Assembly: GCF_009766105.1 (NCBI RefSeq)
Contig: NZ_LMUH01000003.1
Location: 1 to 54,406, forward strand
Source: Granulicella sp. S156
GTDB taxonomy: Bacteria > Acidobacteriota > Terriglobia > Terriglobales > Acidobacteriaceae
Direction of reading: 5' to 3'
DNA length: 54,406 nt
The stretch's first letter is position 1. Each line of letters starts with the position of its first letter. Shown one piece after another: positions 8,886 to 17,470 of this stretch. A program made the position numbers and the translations under genes. The notes beneath the pieces were generated by a model. The model had not been told where the DNA came from. It did not search any database and saw only the letters and a list, made by a program, of their open reading frames with translations.

Positions 8886-9982
8886 GAGACCGCTCCCTCA
8901 GAGCGTAGCGGCAGATCAATCAACAGGCGTGTTCCGCTCTCTCGCTCAAGCGAGAGATGACCACCGATCGATTCGATACGTTCGCGCATGCCGCGAAGAC
9001 CATTCCCTTCATGCGAAATGGCATGTTCTCCGTTGTCCTCGACAACCAGGCGGCGATGCCCATTCTCGGAGACAAAGTGCAGACGGCAGGTTGTGGCGCG
9101 TGCATGGCGAACGATATTAGTGACGGCTTCGCGTAGCGCCAGGGAGAGCACGGTCTCTTCGGTAGAAGTAAGGCCCGTAGCGCCTGCGTGTTCCGTGTCG
9201 CTGAGCAGCGTGACACCGGCGGCATCAAGCGTGCGGCGCGCGGTCTCAATCTCAGCCGCAAGTCCGCGTGCACGGTAGCCGACGATAGCCTCACGTACTT
9301 CGGAGAGTGCTGTGCGCGCCGTGCGTTCCACGTCGCCAATCTCTGCAATCGCACGCTGCGGATCACGCTCGACCAATCTACCTGCCAGTTCTGCTTTCAA
9401 GACGATGACACTCAGCGTATGGCCGAGCACATCGTGCAGGTCGCGCGCGATGCGCTCGCGTTCGGCGACCGCGGCCAGAGTAATGTTTTCTTCCTGTGCC
9501 GCAAGAAGCTTGTTTTCGGCTCGCCGCTGTTCTGCAAAGAAGATGTTGCTGCCACCGATGATGAGGAGAAGGAAGATGCCGAAGAATCCATTTGCCAGGC
9601 CATGATAGAAGAAGTGAGATTCGGCAAGGAGGAAGAGCGCCTCGACGAGAAAGAGAGATAACACGAGCTTCGTGGAGCGAATACTAAAGGGAAGGAAGGC
9701 AGCGGTGTACACAAAAAATGTGGAGGCACCGCTATTCCACGGAAAGGTAATGACCCCCAGCGCGAAGGTCGCTGCGATCATCCAGTGAGCAACGCGGCTG
9801 CCGCAATCCATGGCTCGAACATAGATCGTGAAGATGACGATGAAGACAGCCAGACTGGCGAGTGCGACGATCCAGCGCTGCCAACTCGGCGCCATGAGCG
9901 GTTCGATAAAGATAAAACCGGTATAGGCAAACCATATCCAGGCGGACTTCTGTTGCGTCGAAATGGTTTTCCCGTTCATCAT
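8882..9982 (-). CDS. DesK-like sensor histidine kinase (HisKA_3)
   Basis: 366 residues. The N-terminal 145 residues form about five membrane segments without a periplasmic domain, as in DesK-type membrane-state sensors; a short coiled coil (EQRRAENKLLAAQEEN) leads into the HisKA_3 dimerisation domain with phospho-acceptor His183 (ERIARDLHDVLGHTLSV). The HATPase domain shows the N box (LREAVTNIVRHA) and the G boxes (DNGEHA, GNGLRGMRERI). Partners: the regulator overlapping its 3' end and the ABC transporter upstream. Likely senses membrane fluidity, or a compound exported by the ABC pair; which one cannot be told. Confidence 0.93.
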   Translation of the reverse strand: MMNGKTISTQQKSAWIWFAYTGFIFIEPLMAPSWQRWIVALASLAVFIVIFTIYVRAMDCGSRVAHWMIAATFALGVITFPWNSGASTFFVYTAAFLPFSIRSTKLVLSLFLVEALFLLAESHFFYHGLANGFFGIFLLLIIGGSNIFFAEQRRAENKLLAAQEENITLAAVAERERIARDLHDVLGHTLSVIVLKAELAGRLVERDPQRAIAEIGDVERTARTALSEVREAIVGYRARGLAAEIETARRTLDAAGVTLLSDTEHAGATGLTSTEETVLSLALREAVTNIVRHARATTCRLHFVSENGHRRLVVEDNGEHAISHEGNGLRGMRERIESIGGHLSLERESGTRLLIDLPLRSEGAVS

Positions 9983-10024
9983 GGCCAGCCTCTGAAGTTT
10001 ACGCCGCGCGGCGGTAAATTCCAG

Positions 10025-10831
10025 CTACGAGTTCTGTTCCCGGCGTCGGAAGGCGATCCATGCGATGCCGAGCATCAGCAGCGTGAAGCCAAACAGTCCG
10101 GACCAGTGGCTGGCGGTCGTGCCGACCATGGGAGCTCCGAGCGAACCGAGCATGAGCTGCGACAGGTGATAGGTCGGCAGGAAGGGCGCAATCACCTTTA
10201 TAGAGTGCGGCAGGAATTTGAAGGGCATCCACAGGCCGCTGCAGAAGCTCATTGGCAGATAAATGAGATTGGCGATGCCGGGTGCGGAGTTGAGCGGTAC
10301 GAGTAGCGCGATGACCAGGCCGAGGCTGGCAAAGGGAATGGCGCCGGTCAGAGTGAAGGCGATCATGCGGGCATACTCGTCGAGCGTGAGGTGGACGTGT
10401 CCGAAGGCGATGCCCAGTACCGTGAGCAGGCTGACGATGATAGCGCCAAAGGCCATCGCCGTGCAGCACTTGGCCAGCAGATAAGCGAGCGGTGGCATGG
10501 GGCTGGCGCGTTTGAGCTCCAGCCATCCTGCGCTGAAATCCGCCGCCATTCCTACGCCGATGCCGAAAAGCGCCGCGCCGACCAGGCCGAAGACCGCGTA
10601 TGAGCCCAGCGTGTATTTGGCAACGGCAATTCCTTCCAGGCTTTCGCCGCGGTTCATCAGCAGGCCGAAGAGGGTGTAGAGCATCACCGGAAAGCCGATG
10701 ACGGAGAGGGAGAAGGTGCGCGTGCGCAGCAGGCGGACGAACTCGAAGCGTGCCTCGCGAGCGAAGATGCGGAGGTTGCGCAGGAGGCCGTTGGTGGGAG
10801 CGGAAGGGAGCGAGAGGGCAGTCGTCGACAT
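10025..10831 (-). CDS. ABC-2 type transporter permease
   Basis: 268 residues with six hydrophobic segments, the normal layout of an ABC-2 membrane domain (residues about 25-260); recognisable family features are the amphipathic elbow helix FEFVRLLRTRTFSL before TM1 and the LPMSFCSGLWMPFKFLPHSIK segment between TM5 and TM6, common in the DrrB/NatB-like exporters. It is 12 nt downstream of the ATPase gene and 42 nt upstream of the kinase gene, so the four genes form one operon. Export of a lipid, antibiotic or peptide is the usual role. Confidence 0.9.
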   Translation of the reverse strand: MSTTALSLPSAPTNGLLRNLRIFAREARFEFVRLLRTRTFSLSVIGFPVMLYTLFGLLMNRGESLEGIAVAKYTLGSYAVFGLVGAALFGIGVGMAADFSAGWLELKRASPMPPLAYLLAKCCTAMAFGAIIVSLLTVLGIAFGHVHLTLDEYARMIAFTLTGAIPFASLGLVIALLVPLNSAPGIANLIYLPMSFCSGLWMPFKFLPHSIKVIAPFLPTYHLSQLMLGSLGAPMVGTTASHWSGLFGFTLLMLGIAWIAFRRREQNS

Positions 10832-10843
10832 AGGTTCTCCTGG

Positions 10844-11824
10844 TTACGAGCGATCGGCGGTGAGCGCGAGGAAGGCGTCTTCGAGCGCGGGGCTCTGCAC
10901 TTCAAGCGAGTGAAGCTGCTGGTCGAGCGCGAGCATCTCGCGCAAAGTGGACTCGGGCTGCGTGCTGGTGATAACAGTAGTCTTTCCGTATAGCTCGACG
11001 GTAGAAACTCCTGGCATCGCGAGCAGATGTTTGCCGGTGAGTGTAGTTGTGCAACGGATGATCTTTACGTCGCCAGTTACATTGCCGCTCGGCGTGGATA
11101 GCCCTGCTCCTATCGACTTCACCTCAGCAGGTGTTCCTTCGCACACCACGCGGCCCTTGTTGATGACCACGATCCGATGCGCGAGGGAGTCGGCCTCTTC
11201 GAGATAGTGTGTCGTGAGCAGAACCGTTTTGCCGCGGGCCGCGAGCGAGCGAATCTCCGCCCACATGCCGCGCCGGGCTTCGATATCGAGCCCAACGGTC
11301 GGTTCGTCGAGGAAGATGAGGTCGGGATCGCCCGCGAGCGAGATTGCGAAGAGCACACGCTGCTTCTGGCCGCCGGAGATCTGGCCAAACATACGGTCTT
11401 CGATCCCCTCGAGACCGGCAGCCTTGACGATGTCAGCATAGGGCATCGGGTTAGGGTAGTAGCCGCGGAAGACCGTGAGGTGCTCGCGTACGCGCAGCAT
11501 CTCGGGCGCGCGGCCCACCTGCAGCATCACTCCGGTGCGGATGCGTGCGGCAGCATTGCGCGGGTCCGCGCCAAAGATGCGGACGCTCCCCGAGGTCGGC
11601 GTGCTGAGACCCATCATCAGCTTGACGGCGGTGGATTTGCCGGCGCCGTTCGGCCCCAGCAGCGCGACAACTTCACCACGGCGCAGATCGAGCGAGAGGC
11701 CATCGAGTGCCACGACACCGTTGCTGTAGCGCTTGGTGATGTCACTCAGCGAGGCGACGGTGTCATGCGTCTTTGTGGTCTGTCTTGTTTCAGTGGATTC
11801 TGCAACGTCGATCACTGCGTTCAT
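10844..11824 (-). CDS. ABC transporter ATP-binding protein (CcmA/DrrA type)
   Basis: 326 residues. Walker A GPNGAGKST at residues 57-65, Q-loop in VMLQVG, signature ISGGQKQR, Walker B LIFLDEPTVGLD and switch His in LLTTHYLEEAD are all intact. A C-terminal extension of about 90 residues (after VVCEGTPAEVKS) matches the accessory domain of DrrA/NatA-type ATPases. An N-terminal 25-residue Thr-rich lead-in precedes the first strand; a later start is possible but no better Met is available. First gene of the minus-strand operon ABC ATPase, permease, kinase, regulator, gluQRS and perhaps the lipoprotein. Confidence 0.93.
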   Translation of the reverse strand: MNAVIDVAESTETRQTTKTHDTVASLSDITKRYSNGVVALDGLSLDLRRGEVVALLGPNGAGKSTAVKLMMGLSTPTSGSVRIFGADPRNAAARIRTGVMLQVGRAPEMLRVREHLTVFRGYYPNPMPYADIVKAAGLEGIEDRMFGQISGGQKQRVLFAISLAGDPDLIFLDEPTVGLDIEARRGMWAEIRSLAARGKTVLLTTHYLEEADSLAHRIVVINKGRVVCEGTPAEVKSIGAGLSTPSGNVTGDVKIIRCTTTLTGKHLLAMPGVSTVELYGKTTVITSTQPESTLREMLALDQQLHSLEVQSPALEDAFLALTADRS

Positions 11825-11895
11825 CGCCCGCTCCTTGTGCTTGCAGGATTGAGTATCGGAGCTTGCGAGTATGAAAGGCAGTGAGCGTCGTCAAC

Positions 11896-11925
11896 AAAGC
11901 GTTATGACGTTTGTCATGCCGCTTT
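11896..11925. promoter_or_regulatory. 30-nt dyad, candidate operator of the ABC/two-component operon
   Basis: AAAGCG-N2-ATGAC-N4-GTCAT-N2-CGCTTT: both arm segments are perfect inverted repeats about one centre. It lies 72 nt upstream of the ATPase start and 69 nt upstream of the divergent RDD gene. NarL-type regulators bind such spaced palindromes, so autoregulation by the operon's own regulator is plausible (inference). Confidence 0.6.
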
Positions 11926-11993
11926 CCTTGCTACGTCCGCCCTAGTTGCAAAGCGAATGGGGTGCTCGTTCGGTCTCGGCTAAAGTAGATAGC

Positions 11994-12542
11994 ATGCTGA
12001 AACGACTGCAGGGATTAACGGAGAAGCGGAGCTTCCGTGCGCATGAGACGCACCGGATGGATGAACTCGATGGGTTGCCGCTGGCGAGCTTTCGCCGCCG
12101 CGCCTGGGCGATCCTTATTGATTTTTTGATCGTGGCCATTCTTAAGTCGCCATTTGGCTTTCTGAAGCACCACCACGGCTCCGATGAGGCCGTCGAGGGC
12201 ACCTTCGGCTGGTTCCTGCTGGAGGCGGTGCACAAGGTGGAGGACCTGGCGGAGTCCGTACTGTACTTCGCCGTGGTCTTGAAGCTAGGTCGTGGTTGGA
12301 CCCCGGGTAAGTATTTGATGGGGATACGAGTGGTGTCGCTGACGCACAAAGAGCTCGGCTGGTGGCAGTCGACCGAACGCGCGTTGGGTTATGGCGCCTC
12401 GCTGCTGGAAGGGGGCTTCGGATTTTTGCAGTACTACATCAATCGCAACCGGCAATGCGTGCATGACCGCATCGCGGAGACGATTGTGGTGTACGTGCGA
12501 AAACCCCTGGCGCGATGGTCCTCTCCCAACCCCGAAGAGTAG
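11994..12542 (+). CDS. RDD-family membrane protein
   Basis: 182 residues from the ATG at 11994; the frame extends to 11946 but the extra residues lack family similarity. RDD domain (residues about 45-170) beginning SFRRRAWAILIDFLIV, with the defining Arg and Asp (FRRRAWAILID), a second segment around ESVLYFAVVLKL, the WTPGKYLMGIRVV motif and the closing RQCVHDRIAETIVV. Members are small integral membrane proteins, sometimes implicated in cation or sodium tolerance; function not established. Divergent from the ABC operon and sharing its dyad-containing intergenic region; its stop codon abuts the polymerase gene stop on the other strand with no base between. Confidence 0.88.
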   Translation: MLKRLQGLTEKRSFRAHETHRMDELDGLPLASFRRRAWAILIDFLIVAILKSPFGFLKHHHGSDEAVEGTFGWFLLEAVHKVEDLAESVLYFAVVLKLGRGWTPGKYLMGIRVVSLTHKELGWWQSTERALGYGASLLEGGFGFLQYYINRNRQCVHDRIAETIVVYVRKPLARWSSPNPEE

Positions 12543-13865
12543 CTACATCCAGTCGGTCCCATACTGCACCGGAATCTGCGTAAACGCGATGCGAGTGGGC
12601 GCGGAGTCTTTCGCCGTCAGCATGCCGGCGAAGTGCAGGGTGGTGTGGCCGTACTTCAGATTCAGCTTATCCATGGTGGCGGAGAGTTGCGAGCGATTGC
12701 CCGGCTCTTCAAAGAGCATCGTCTGCATCTCGTCCTCGGGAATGAGATTGCGCAGCGTGACACCGACAAAAAACGGCTTCTGGTGCAGGTCCTCCTGCGG
12801 CCGCTGCTTCCAGCAGCCCTGCAGGGCTTCCAGTAGGGAGAGTGTGTCCTGGCAGGGGCGAAACCGCGCCTCCATGCCCCAGCCGGCATGCTGAATGCCG
12901 CTGGTGTGCTTTTTGAGCTTGGCAACCAGCGCGGTCTCCTCGCGAGTGAGCGCGTATTTGATCGTCACCGCGAGCGAGCCGGTGTAGAACTTCTCCATCC
13001 GCAGTCGCATCGCGGCCTTGTGCAGCAGCTTATGCGCGACGGCCCAGGCCCCCTCCTGCGAGCGGTGTTCCGGGGCGAGCACATGCGAGTGGCCAAGTGA
13101 CTTCTGAAGGTCGCTGGCCACAGGCGCGCCGTTGTCGCCCGTATCGTGCCCGCGCAGCCAGTGGTACATGCGGTCGCCCCACACCGAGTCCATGAGCTTG
13201 TGCATGCCATTGCGGTCGAGCGCCAGCAGCTCAGGCATCGTGTGGATGCCTTTGGCTTTCAGCCGTATCTCCGTCCGCGCGCCGATACCGGGAAGGTCGC
13301 GCAGCTCCAGATGCGCGATGGCCCTGGGCAATTGCGAGGGGAGCAGCCCGATCAGCCCGTCGGGCTTCTGCATGTCCGAGGCAATCTTGGCGAGATAGCG
13401 ATTGGGCGCCATGCCGATGGAGCAACGCAGCGTCTCGCCGACATCAGTCTTGATGGCCTCTTTGATAGCGAGTGCGATCCGGCGGGCGTTGGGTGGCTGG
13501 CGTTCGCGGCCCATGAGTTGGCAGACCATCTCATCGATGGAGGGCGTATGCGCGACCGGGCAGACGCCCTCAACGGCTTTGGCAATGTCTTGTGAAAACT
13601 TAGCGTATTCGGCATGGTCGCCGCTCACGAGGATGATCTCTGGGCAGATCTTTTTCGCGTCGCCGACACGCGTCCCAGTCTTGATGCCGAGGGCTTTGGC
13701 CTCGTAGCTGGCGGCGATGCAGCAAGTGGTGTCGGCCATGGTGGGCACCACGGCCGTGGGCTTGCCGCGGTACTCCGGATGCAGGTGCTGCTCGACCGAG
13801 GCGAAGAAAGAGTTCAGGTCGATGTGCAGGAAGCCGAAGAGGTCGGGATGGGCGGCATCAGCCAT
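12543..13865 (-). CDS. Y-family DNA polymerase (DinB/Pol IV-like)
   Basis: 440 residues. Translesion polymerase with palm carboxylates in DLNSFFASVEQ and SIDEM, fingers region TTCCIAASYEAKALGIKTG, thumb helix-hairpin-helix (DLPGIGARTEIRLKAKGI) and a little-finger domain from about residue 255. The active-site motif is SIDEM instead of the SIDEA of E. coli DinB, and the tail (TRIAFTQIPVQ) has no obvious QLxLF clamp-binding box, placing it in a diverged DinB-like branch found in soil bacteria. The gene is single and convergent with the RDD gene with zero spacing. Probable role: lesion bypass and stress mutagenesis. No LexA-type box recognised upstream. Confidence 0.9.
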   Translation of the reverse strand: MADAAHPDLFGFLHIDLNSFFASVEQHLHPEYRGKPTAVVPTMADTTCCIAASYEAKALGIKTGTRVGDAKKICPEIILVSGDHAEYAKFSQDIAKAVEGVCPVAHTPSIDEMVCQLMGRERQPPNARRIALAIKEAIKTDVGETLRCSIGMAPNRYLAKIASDMQKPDGLIGLLPSQLPRAIAHLELRDLPGIGARTEIRLKAKGIHTMPELLALDRNGMHKLMDSVWGDRMYHWLRGHDTGDNGAPVASDLQKSLGHSHVLAPEHRSQEGAWAVAHKLLHKAAMRLRMEKFYTGSLAVTIKYALTREETALVAKLKKHTSGIQHAGWGMEARFRPCQDTLSLLEALQGCWKQRPQEDLHQKPFFVGVTLRNLIPEDEMQTMLFEEPGNRSQLSATMDKLNLKYGHTTLHFAGMLTAKDSAPTRIAFTQIPVQYGTDWM

Positions 13866-13951
13866 AAAATCACTAAGCTGATTATATTCGCCTTTATTTC
13901 GCTTTTGAGGTGAATCTGGTGCTTCTTCGCGAAAATGCTAGGTTAAGGGGC

Positions 13952-14305
13952 ATGGCGCACAAAATCAGCACCGCAACCGCCGAACACTATCATTGGGGCG
14001 ACCCCGCCCACCCCTGCGATGGCTGGCACCTGCTCCGTTCCGCGGAGTTGAGTGTGATCGAAGAACGCATGCCTCCGGGCACAGCCGAGCAGCGGCATCT
14101 CCATCGTCGCTCGCGCCAGGTGTTTTATGTGTTGGCTGGCGAACTAACCATGGAGCTCGATGGCGAACACCACCTGCTGCGCCCGGGCGAGGCGCTGGAG
14201 ATTCCACCCGAGAAGGCGCATCAGGCTATCAATCGCGGTGAGGCTGACACGCGCTTTCTGGTTACGAGCCAGCCTCCGAGCCATGGCGATCGTCATCCGG
14301 CGTAG
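13952..14305 (+). CDS. small cupin-domain protein
   Basis: 117 residues from the ATG at 13952, which has AAGGGG just upstream (the frame continues to 13910 without a better start). A single cupin_2 barrel: motif 1 around AEQRHLHRRSRQVFYVLAGELTM carries two of the metal-ligand His positions and the Gly pair, and motif 2 PGEALEIPPEKAHQAINRG carries the third His. Cytoplasmic. Such stand-alone cupins may bind a metal and a small substrate; no specific reaction can be assigned. Convergent with the next gene, 23 nt apart. Confidence 0.85.
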   Translation: MAHKISTATAEHYHWGDPAHPCDGWHLLRSAELSVIEERMPPGTAEQRHLHRRSRQVFYVLAGELTMELDGEHHLLRPGEALEIPPEKAHQAINRGEADTRFLVTSQPPSHGDRHPA

Positions 14306-14328
14306 GCCGGGATGACCGCTGTCCAACT

Positions 14329-14745
14329 TCAGTCGCCGATTACCAGCGTGAAGTTGAAGCTGTTCTTGTTGTCGAACGAGCTGATGCTCTTGGTCTTGGA
14401 GCGTTTGCCATTGGCTTCGGCCCACACCTCATAGTCGGTGTTGGAGGAGAGCTGTCCGAAGCGGTAGGTCCCACCGTCGTCGGAGATAAAGCTTTTGATG
14501 GCCAGCGTCCGGGTGTCCTTCAGGTACACGATGGCGCCTTTGACACCCTCACCGCCCTTGCTTTCGACCTTGCCTTCGACGATCCGCTGTATAGGCCCGC
14601 GCTGCTGCGCAATGGCCACCGTACCGCGCAAGGCCACCCATGCAGGCAGTATCCCCAGCGCGACGGCGAGGCCGGCGGCAGCCAGCCTATTCAGCTTGAG
14701 ACTGCGAGGAAGAATTGCCCGGCGCCAGGCGCTCGGTTTACTCAT
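14329..14745 (-). CDS. membrane-anchored carboxypeptidase-regulatory-like (Ig-fold) protein
   Basis: 138 residues from the ATG at 14745. A basic N-terminus is followed by one hydrophobic segment ([19 protein letters not shown]) that anchors or exports the protein, then a beta-sandwich of the carboxypeptidase regulatory type (residues about 60-138: [24 protein letters not shown] ordered strands, [26 protein letters not shown]). The start overlaps the end of the zinc-ribbon gene by 8 nt (ATGAGTAA), so the two are co-translated. These folds usually mediate protein or glycan contact at the cell surface. Confidence 0.8.
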   Translation of the reverse strand: MSKPSAWRRAILPRSLKLNRLAAAGLAVALGILPAWVALRGTVAIAQQRGPIQRIVEGKVESKGGEGVKGAIVYLKDTRTLAIKSFISDDGGTYRFGQLSSNTDYEVWAEANGKRSKTKSISSFDNKNSFNFTLVIGD

Positions 14746-14944
14746 CTTCGTCCTCGTCATCATCGCCGTGCAGATCCTCTTCATCGTCATAACCTTCCTC
14801 ATCCACCGGCGCCAACTCCAGTGGATCGCTTGAGACGACCTCCAGATCTGTGCCGCACTCATCACACTGGATGATCTCACCTTCTTCTACATCCTCTGTA
14901 TCGACATCCAGCGGATTGTCGCATTCTGGGCATAAGACTGACAT
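14738..14944 (-). CDS. LysW-like zinc-ribbon carrier protein with polyacidic tail
   Basis: 68 residues. The first 46 follow the LysW/ArgW amino-group-carrier pattern: CPEC (Cys5, Cys8), GEII, CDECG (Cys27, Cys30), LEV, then DPLELAP. In known LysW proteins the chain ends in EDWGE and the terminal Glu is conjugated to 2-aminoadipate or glutamate. Here that end is replaced by a tail in which 16 of the last 22 residues are Asp or Glu, still finishing in Glu. Start supported by GGGGGAGAGG upstream. No lysX, lysZ, lysY, lysJ or lysK gene is in the window. Cytoplasmic; role as carrier is an inference, a simple zinc-ribbon regulator is the alternative. Confidence 0.82.
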   Translation of the reverse strand: MSVLCPECDNPLDVDTEDVEEGEIIQCDECGTDLEVVSSDPLELAPVDEEGYDDEEDLHGDDDEDEDE

Positions 14945-15099
14945 AAAACCTCTCCCCCTGCCATAGTTTCGAGCCGCCTTCCCCTTGTACGATGGAGCCA
15001 GTGGCTACTAAGCAGCTTTCACTAGTTCTAGCGGGACGCTTGCGGCTCGTCAACACCCGAGTGATCCCCACCGGCCTGAAGATGAAACGGAGATGGAAA

Positions 15100-16581
15100 A
15101 TGAACCGGATGTTAGGCATCGGAGGCGTACTTTTGGGGATGGCCACATCTGCCGCCTGCTGCGCGCAGACCGCGATAAATGGGGCTTCCCTCGGCGTTCC
15201 TCCAGCCGATCCGGCCATTGCTGCAACTCTCTCCGGCATATCCCCGTCTCAGGTCCAGGCGGACATCACAAAGCTGGTCAGCTTCGGCACTCGCAACACC
15301 CTCTCCAGCATGGACACGGATCTTCCTCCGGGGCAGGGTATCAACGCCGCAGCGGACTGGATCGAGTCAGAGTTTCGTTCTATCTCCGCTTCCTGCGGTG
15401 GATGCCTTGAGGTCAAGCGCGATGAGTTCACGGAACCCGGCGGCAGCGGGCCGGGATCGCGGATTCCCAAACCGACGAAGCTGACGAACGTATACGCGAT
15501 TCTGCACGGTAGCTCTCCCGACAAGGCCGCTCCCTGGGTGTTGGTGTCCGGCCACTACGACTCACGCGTAACCGATGTCATGGACTCGCACTCCGCCGCA
15601 CCCGGCGCCAACGACGACGCCAGCGGCGTTGCGGTGTCGATCGAGTCGGCCCGTGCCTTGAGCAAGCTGAAGCTGCCGGGGACGATCGTATTTGTAGCCG
15701 TCGCGGGCGAAGAGCAGGGCCTGAACGGATCGAAGCATCTGGCGCAACTCGCGAAGGCCCAGGGGTGGCCGCTGGTCGCCGTGCTCAATAATGACATCGT
15801 TGGAGGCGATACGACCCCCGGCGATCTCCTGCAGGACAAGACTGCGGTGCGTGTCTTCTCCGAAGGCGTGCCGGCGGTGGCCACGCCCGAGCAGGCGAAA
15901 CAAATCCTTGCGCTGGGTGCGGAGAACGACTCCCCCTCGCGCGAGTTGGCGCGCCAGATTGCAGAGCTTGCGCCTGCGTACTTCAAGCCAACGGAGCTTC
16001 GCCCTCCACCCGTCGGCCCAGGCAGGGCGCGCAGCCAATTGGTGCGGTTGGTGCCGGCATTTCATCCCGTACTGGTCCTGCGCCGCGACCGCTATCTGCG
16101 TGGTGGCGACCACACCAGCTTCAATGGCGAAGGCTTTGCCGCGGTGCGCTTCACCGAGTGGCGCGAAAACTTCGACCACCAGCACCAGACGCTACGCACC
16201 GAAGACGGAGTCGAGTACGGCGACCTGCTCAAGTTCGTTGATTTCAACTACGTTGCCAACGTCGCGCGCATCAACTCGATGATGCTCGCCACGCTGGCCT
16301 CAGCGCCCACTGAGCCGCAACACGTGCGCGTGCTTACCAAGGCGCTCGACAATAACAGTGAATTGGCCTGGGATGCTGCGGCATTCGCGCCTCCTGGCAC
16401 CACGTATGAAGTCGTCTGGCGCAATTCCACCGACGCCCTCTGGACGCATGTTCAGAGCGCCGGAGCGGAGACGCGCATCAAACTCAATGTCAGCAAGGAC
16501 AACGTGCTCTTCGGCGTGCGTTCGGTCGACGCCGCTGGACATCGCTCTCTACCCGTACCGCCCGTGCCCGCACGGCAGTAA
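15100..16581 (+). CDS. secreted M28-family zinc aminopeptidase
   Basis: 493 residues from the ATG at 15100, chosen because GGAG lies 7 nt upstream and a clean signal peptide follows (MNRMLGIGGVLLGMATSAA, cleavage near CAQT); ATGs at 15082 and 14992 are alternatives. The peptidase domain (residues about 120-400) shows the M28 metal and catalytic residues in order: His in SGHYDSR, bridging Asp in GANDDASGV, catalytic Glu pair in AGEEQGLNGS, Asp in NNDIVGG and His in GGDHTSFN. A fibronectin-like C-terminal domain (from about residue 410) ends the protein. Releases N-terminal residues from peptides outside the cytoplasm. Followed after 14 nt by the rhomboid-like gene. Confidence 0.92.
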   Translation: MNRMLGIGGVLLGMATSAACCAQTAINGASLGVPPADPAIAATLSGISPSQVQADITKLVSFGTRNTLSSMDTDLPPGQGINAAADWIESEFRSISASCGGCLEVKRDEFTEPGGSGPGSRIPKPTKLTNVYAILHGSSPDKAAPWVLVSGHYDSRVTDVMDSHSAAPGANDDASGVAVSIESARALSKLKLPGTIVFVAVAGEEQGLNGSKHLAQLAKAQGWPLVAVLNNDIVGGDTTPGDLLQDKTAVRVFSEGVPAVATPEQAKQILALGAENDSPSRELARQIAELAPAYFKPTELRPPPVGPGRARSQLVRLVPAFHPVLVLRRDRYLRGGDHTSFNGEGFAAVRFTEWRENFDHQHQTLRTEDGVEYGDLLKFVDFNYVANVARINSMMLATLASAPTEPQHVRVLTKALDNNSELAWDAAAFAPPGTTYEVVWRNSTDALWTHVQSAGAETRIKLNVSKDNVLFGVRSVDAAGHRSLPVPPVPARQ

Positions 16582-16595
16582 ATTAAGGAAATTGC

Positions 16596-17438
16596 ATGGC
16601 TTTTCGTTCGAACGGTCCTATCACGCTCGCGTTACCGGCGTTTCGTGGCGTTACCCGTCGCATCATTCTGACTGCGGTGGTCGTCTACTTCGGCCAGCTG
16701 GTGCTGGGGCTTTTTGCTCCAAAACTTCAGGCTCTTCTGATGGACCAGCTCATGTTGCACCCAGACGAGCTGCGTCGCGGCGCCGTATGGCAGCTCCTCA
16801 GCTATCCGTTCATGATGGATGGTTTTCTCAGTGTGCTGTTTGCAGTGTTGTCAGTCTGGTTCTTCGGCTCCGTTCTGGAAGACGAGCGCGGCTCCAACTG
16901 GTTCAGGGAGTACTTTCTGGTCGCCACGATCGGCGGCGGCGTGCTGATCTCGCTCCTGGCGTATGCGGCGGGAACGCATATTCCTGGTCTGGACCCCGCG
17001 CAGCGGGCCTCAGGGCTTTGGCCCGCCGTGCTCGCAATCCTGCTGGCCTATGGCCGATTTCATGCCAACGAAGAGATCCGCCTTTACTTTGTCCTCAAGA
17101 TCAAAGCCAAATACCTGGTCGGGATTTACGTGCTGTTCTACATCGCCATCGCCCTGATTGGCGGTGATCGTTTCGGTGCGCTCACGACGCTATGTAATGC
17201 GCTCTGCGGCTTCGTGTATCTGAGCCTCGCACCGCGTCAAGGCCTGCGCTTCGCGGTTTCGGAGCGCTGGTTCCGCGTACGCAACTCTTACTACCGCGCC
17301 AGGCGCCTCCGTGCTGCCAAGAAGTTCACGGTCTACATGCGCAAGCAGGGCAAGGACGTGAACATCGACCCCAGCGGAAGATACATCGATCCGGATGGCA
17401 ATCCGCGCGATCCCAATGATCGAAATTGGATGAACTAG
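16596..17438 (+). CDS. rhomboid-like membrane protein, probably catalytically dead
   Basis: 280 residues with six membrane segments in a rhomboid arrangement (about 24-212) and a basic cytosolic tail (WFRVRNSYYRARRLRAAKK). The nucleophile region aligns as RASG (Ser139) in place of GASG. The last segment reads LTTLCNALCGFVYL where active rhomboids have A-H-L-G-G; the catalytic His is therefore Thr198. Loss of one of the two catalytic residues points to a pseudoprotease, which in other organisms bind membrane proteins without cutting (iRhom/derlin principle). AAGGAA lies before the start; the gene is 14 nt after the M28 peptidase gene and likely co-transcribed. Confidence 0.75.
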   Translation: MAFRSNGPITLALPAFRGVTRRIILTAVVVYFGQLVLGLFAPKLQALLMDQLMLHPDELRRGAVWQLLSYPFMMDGFLSVLFAVLSVWFFGSVLEDERGSNWFREYFLVATIGGGVLISLLAYAAGTHIPGLDPAQRASGLWPAVLAILLAYGRFHANEEIRLYFVLKIKAKYLVGIYVLFYIAIALIGGDRFGALTTLCNALCGFVYLSLAPRQGLRFAVSERWFRVRNSYYRARRLRAAKKFTVYMRKQGKDVNIDPSGRYIDPDGNPRDPNDRNWMN

Positions 17439-17470
17439 TTCTACTTACAAACCTACCCGCCCTAAAAGTC

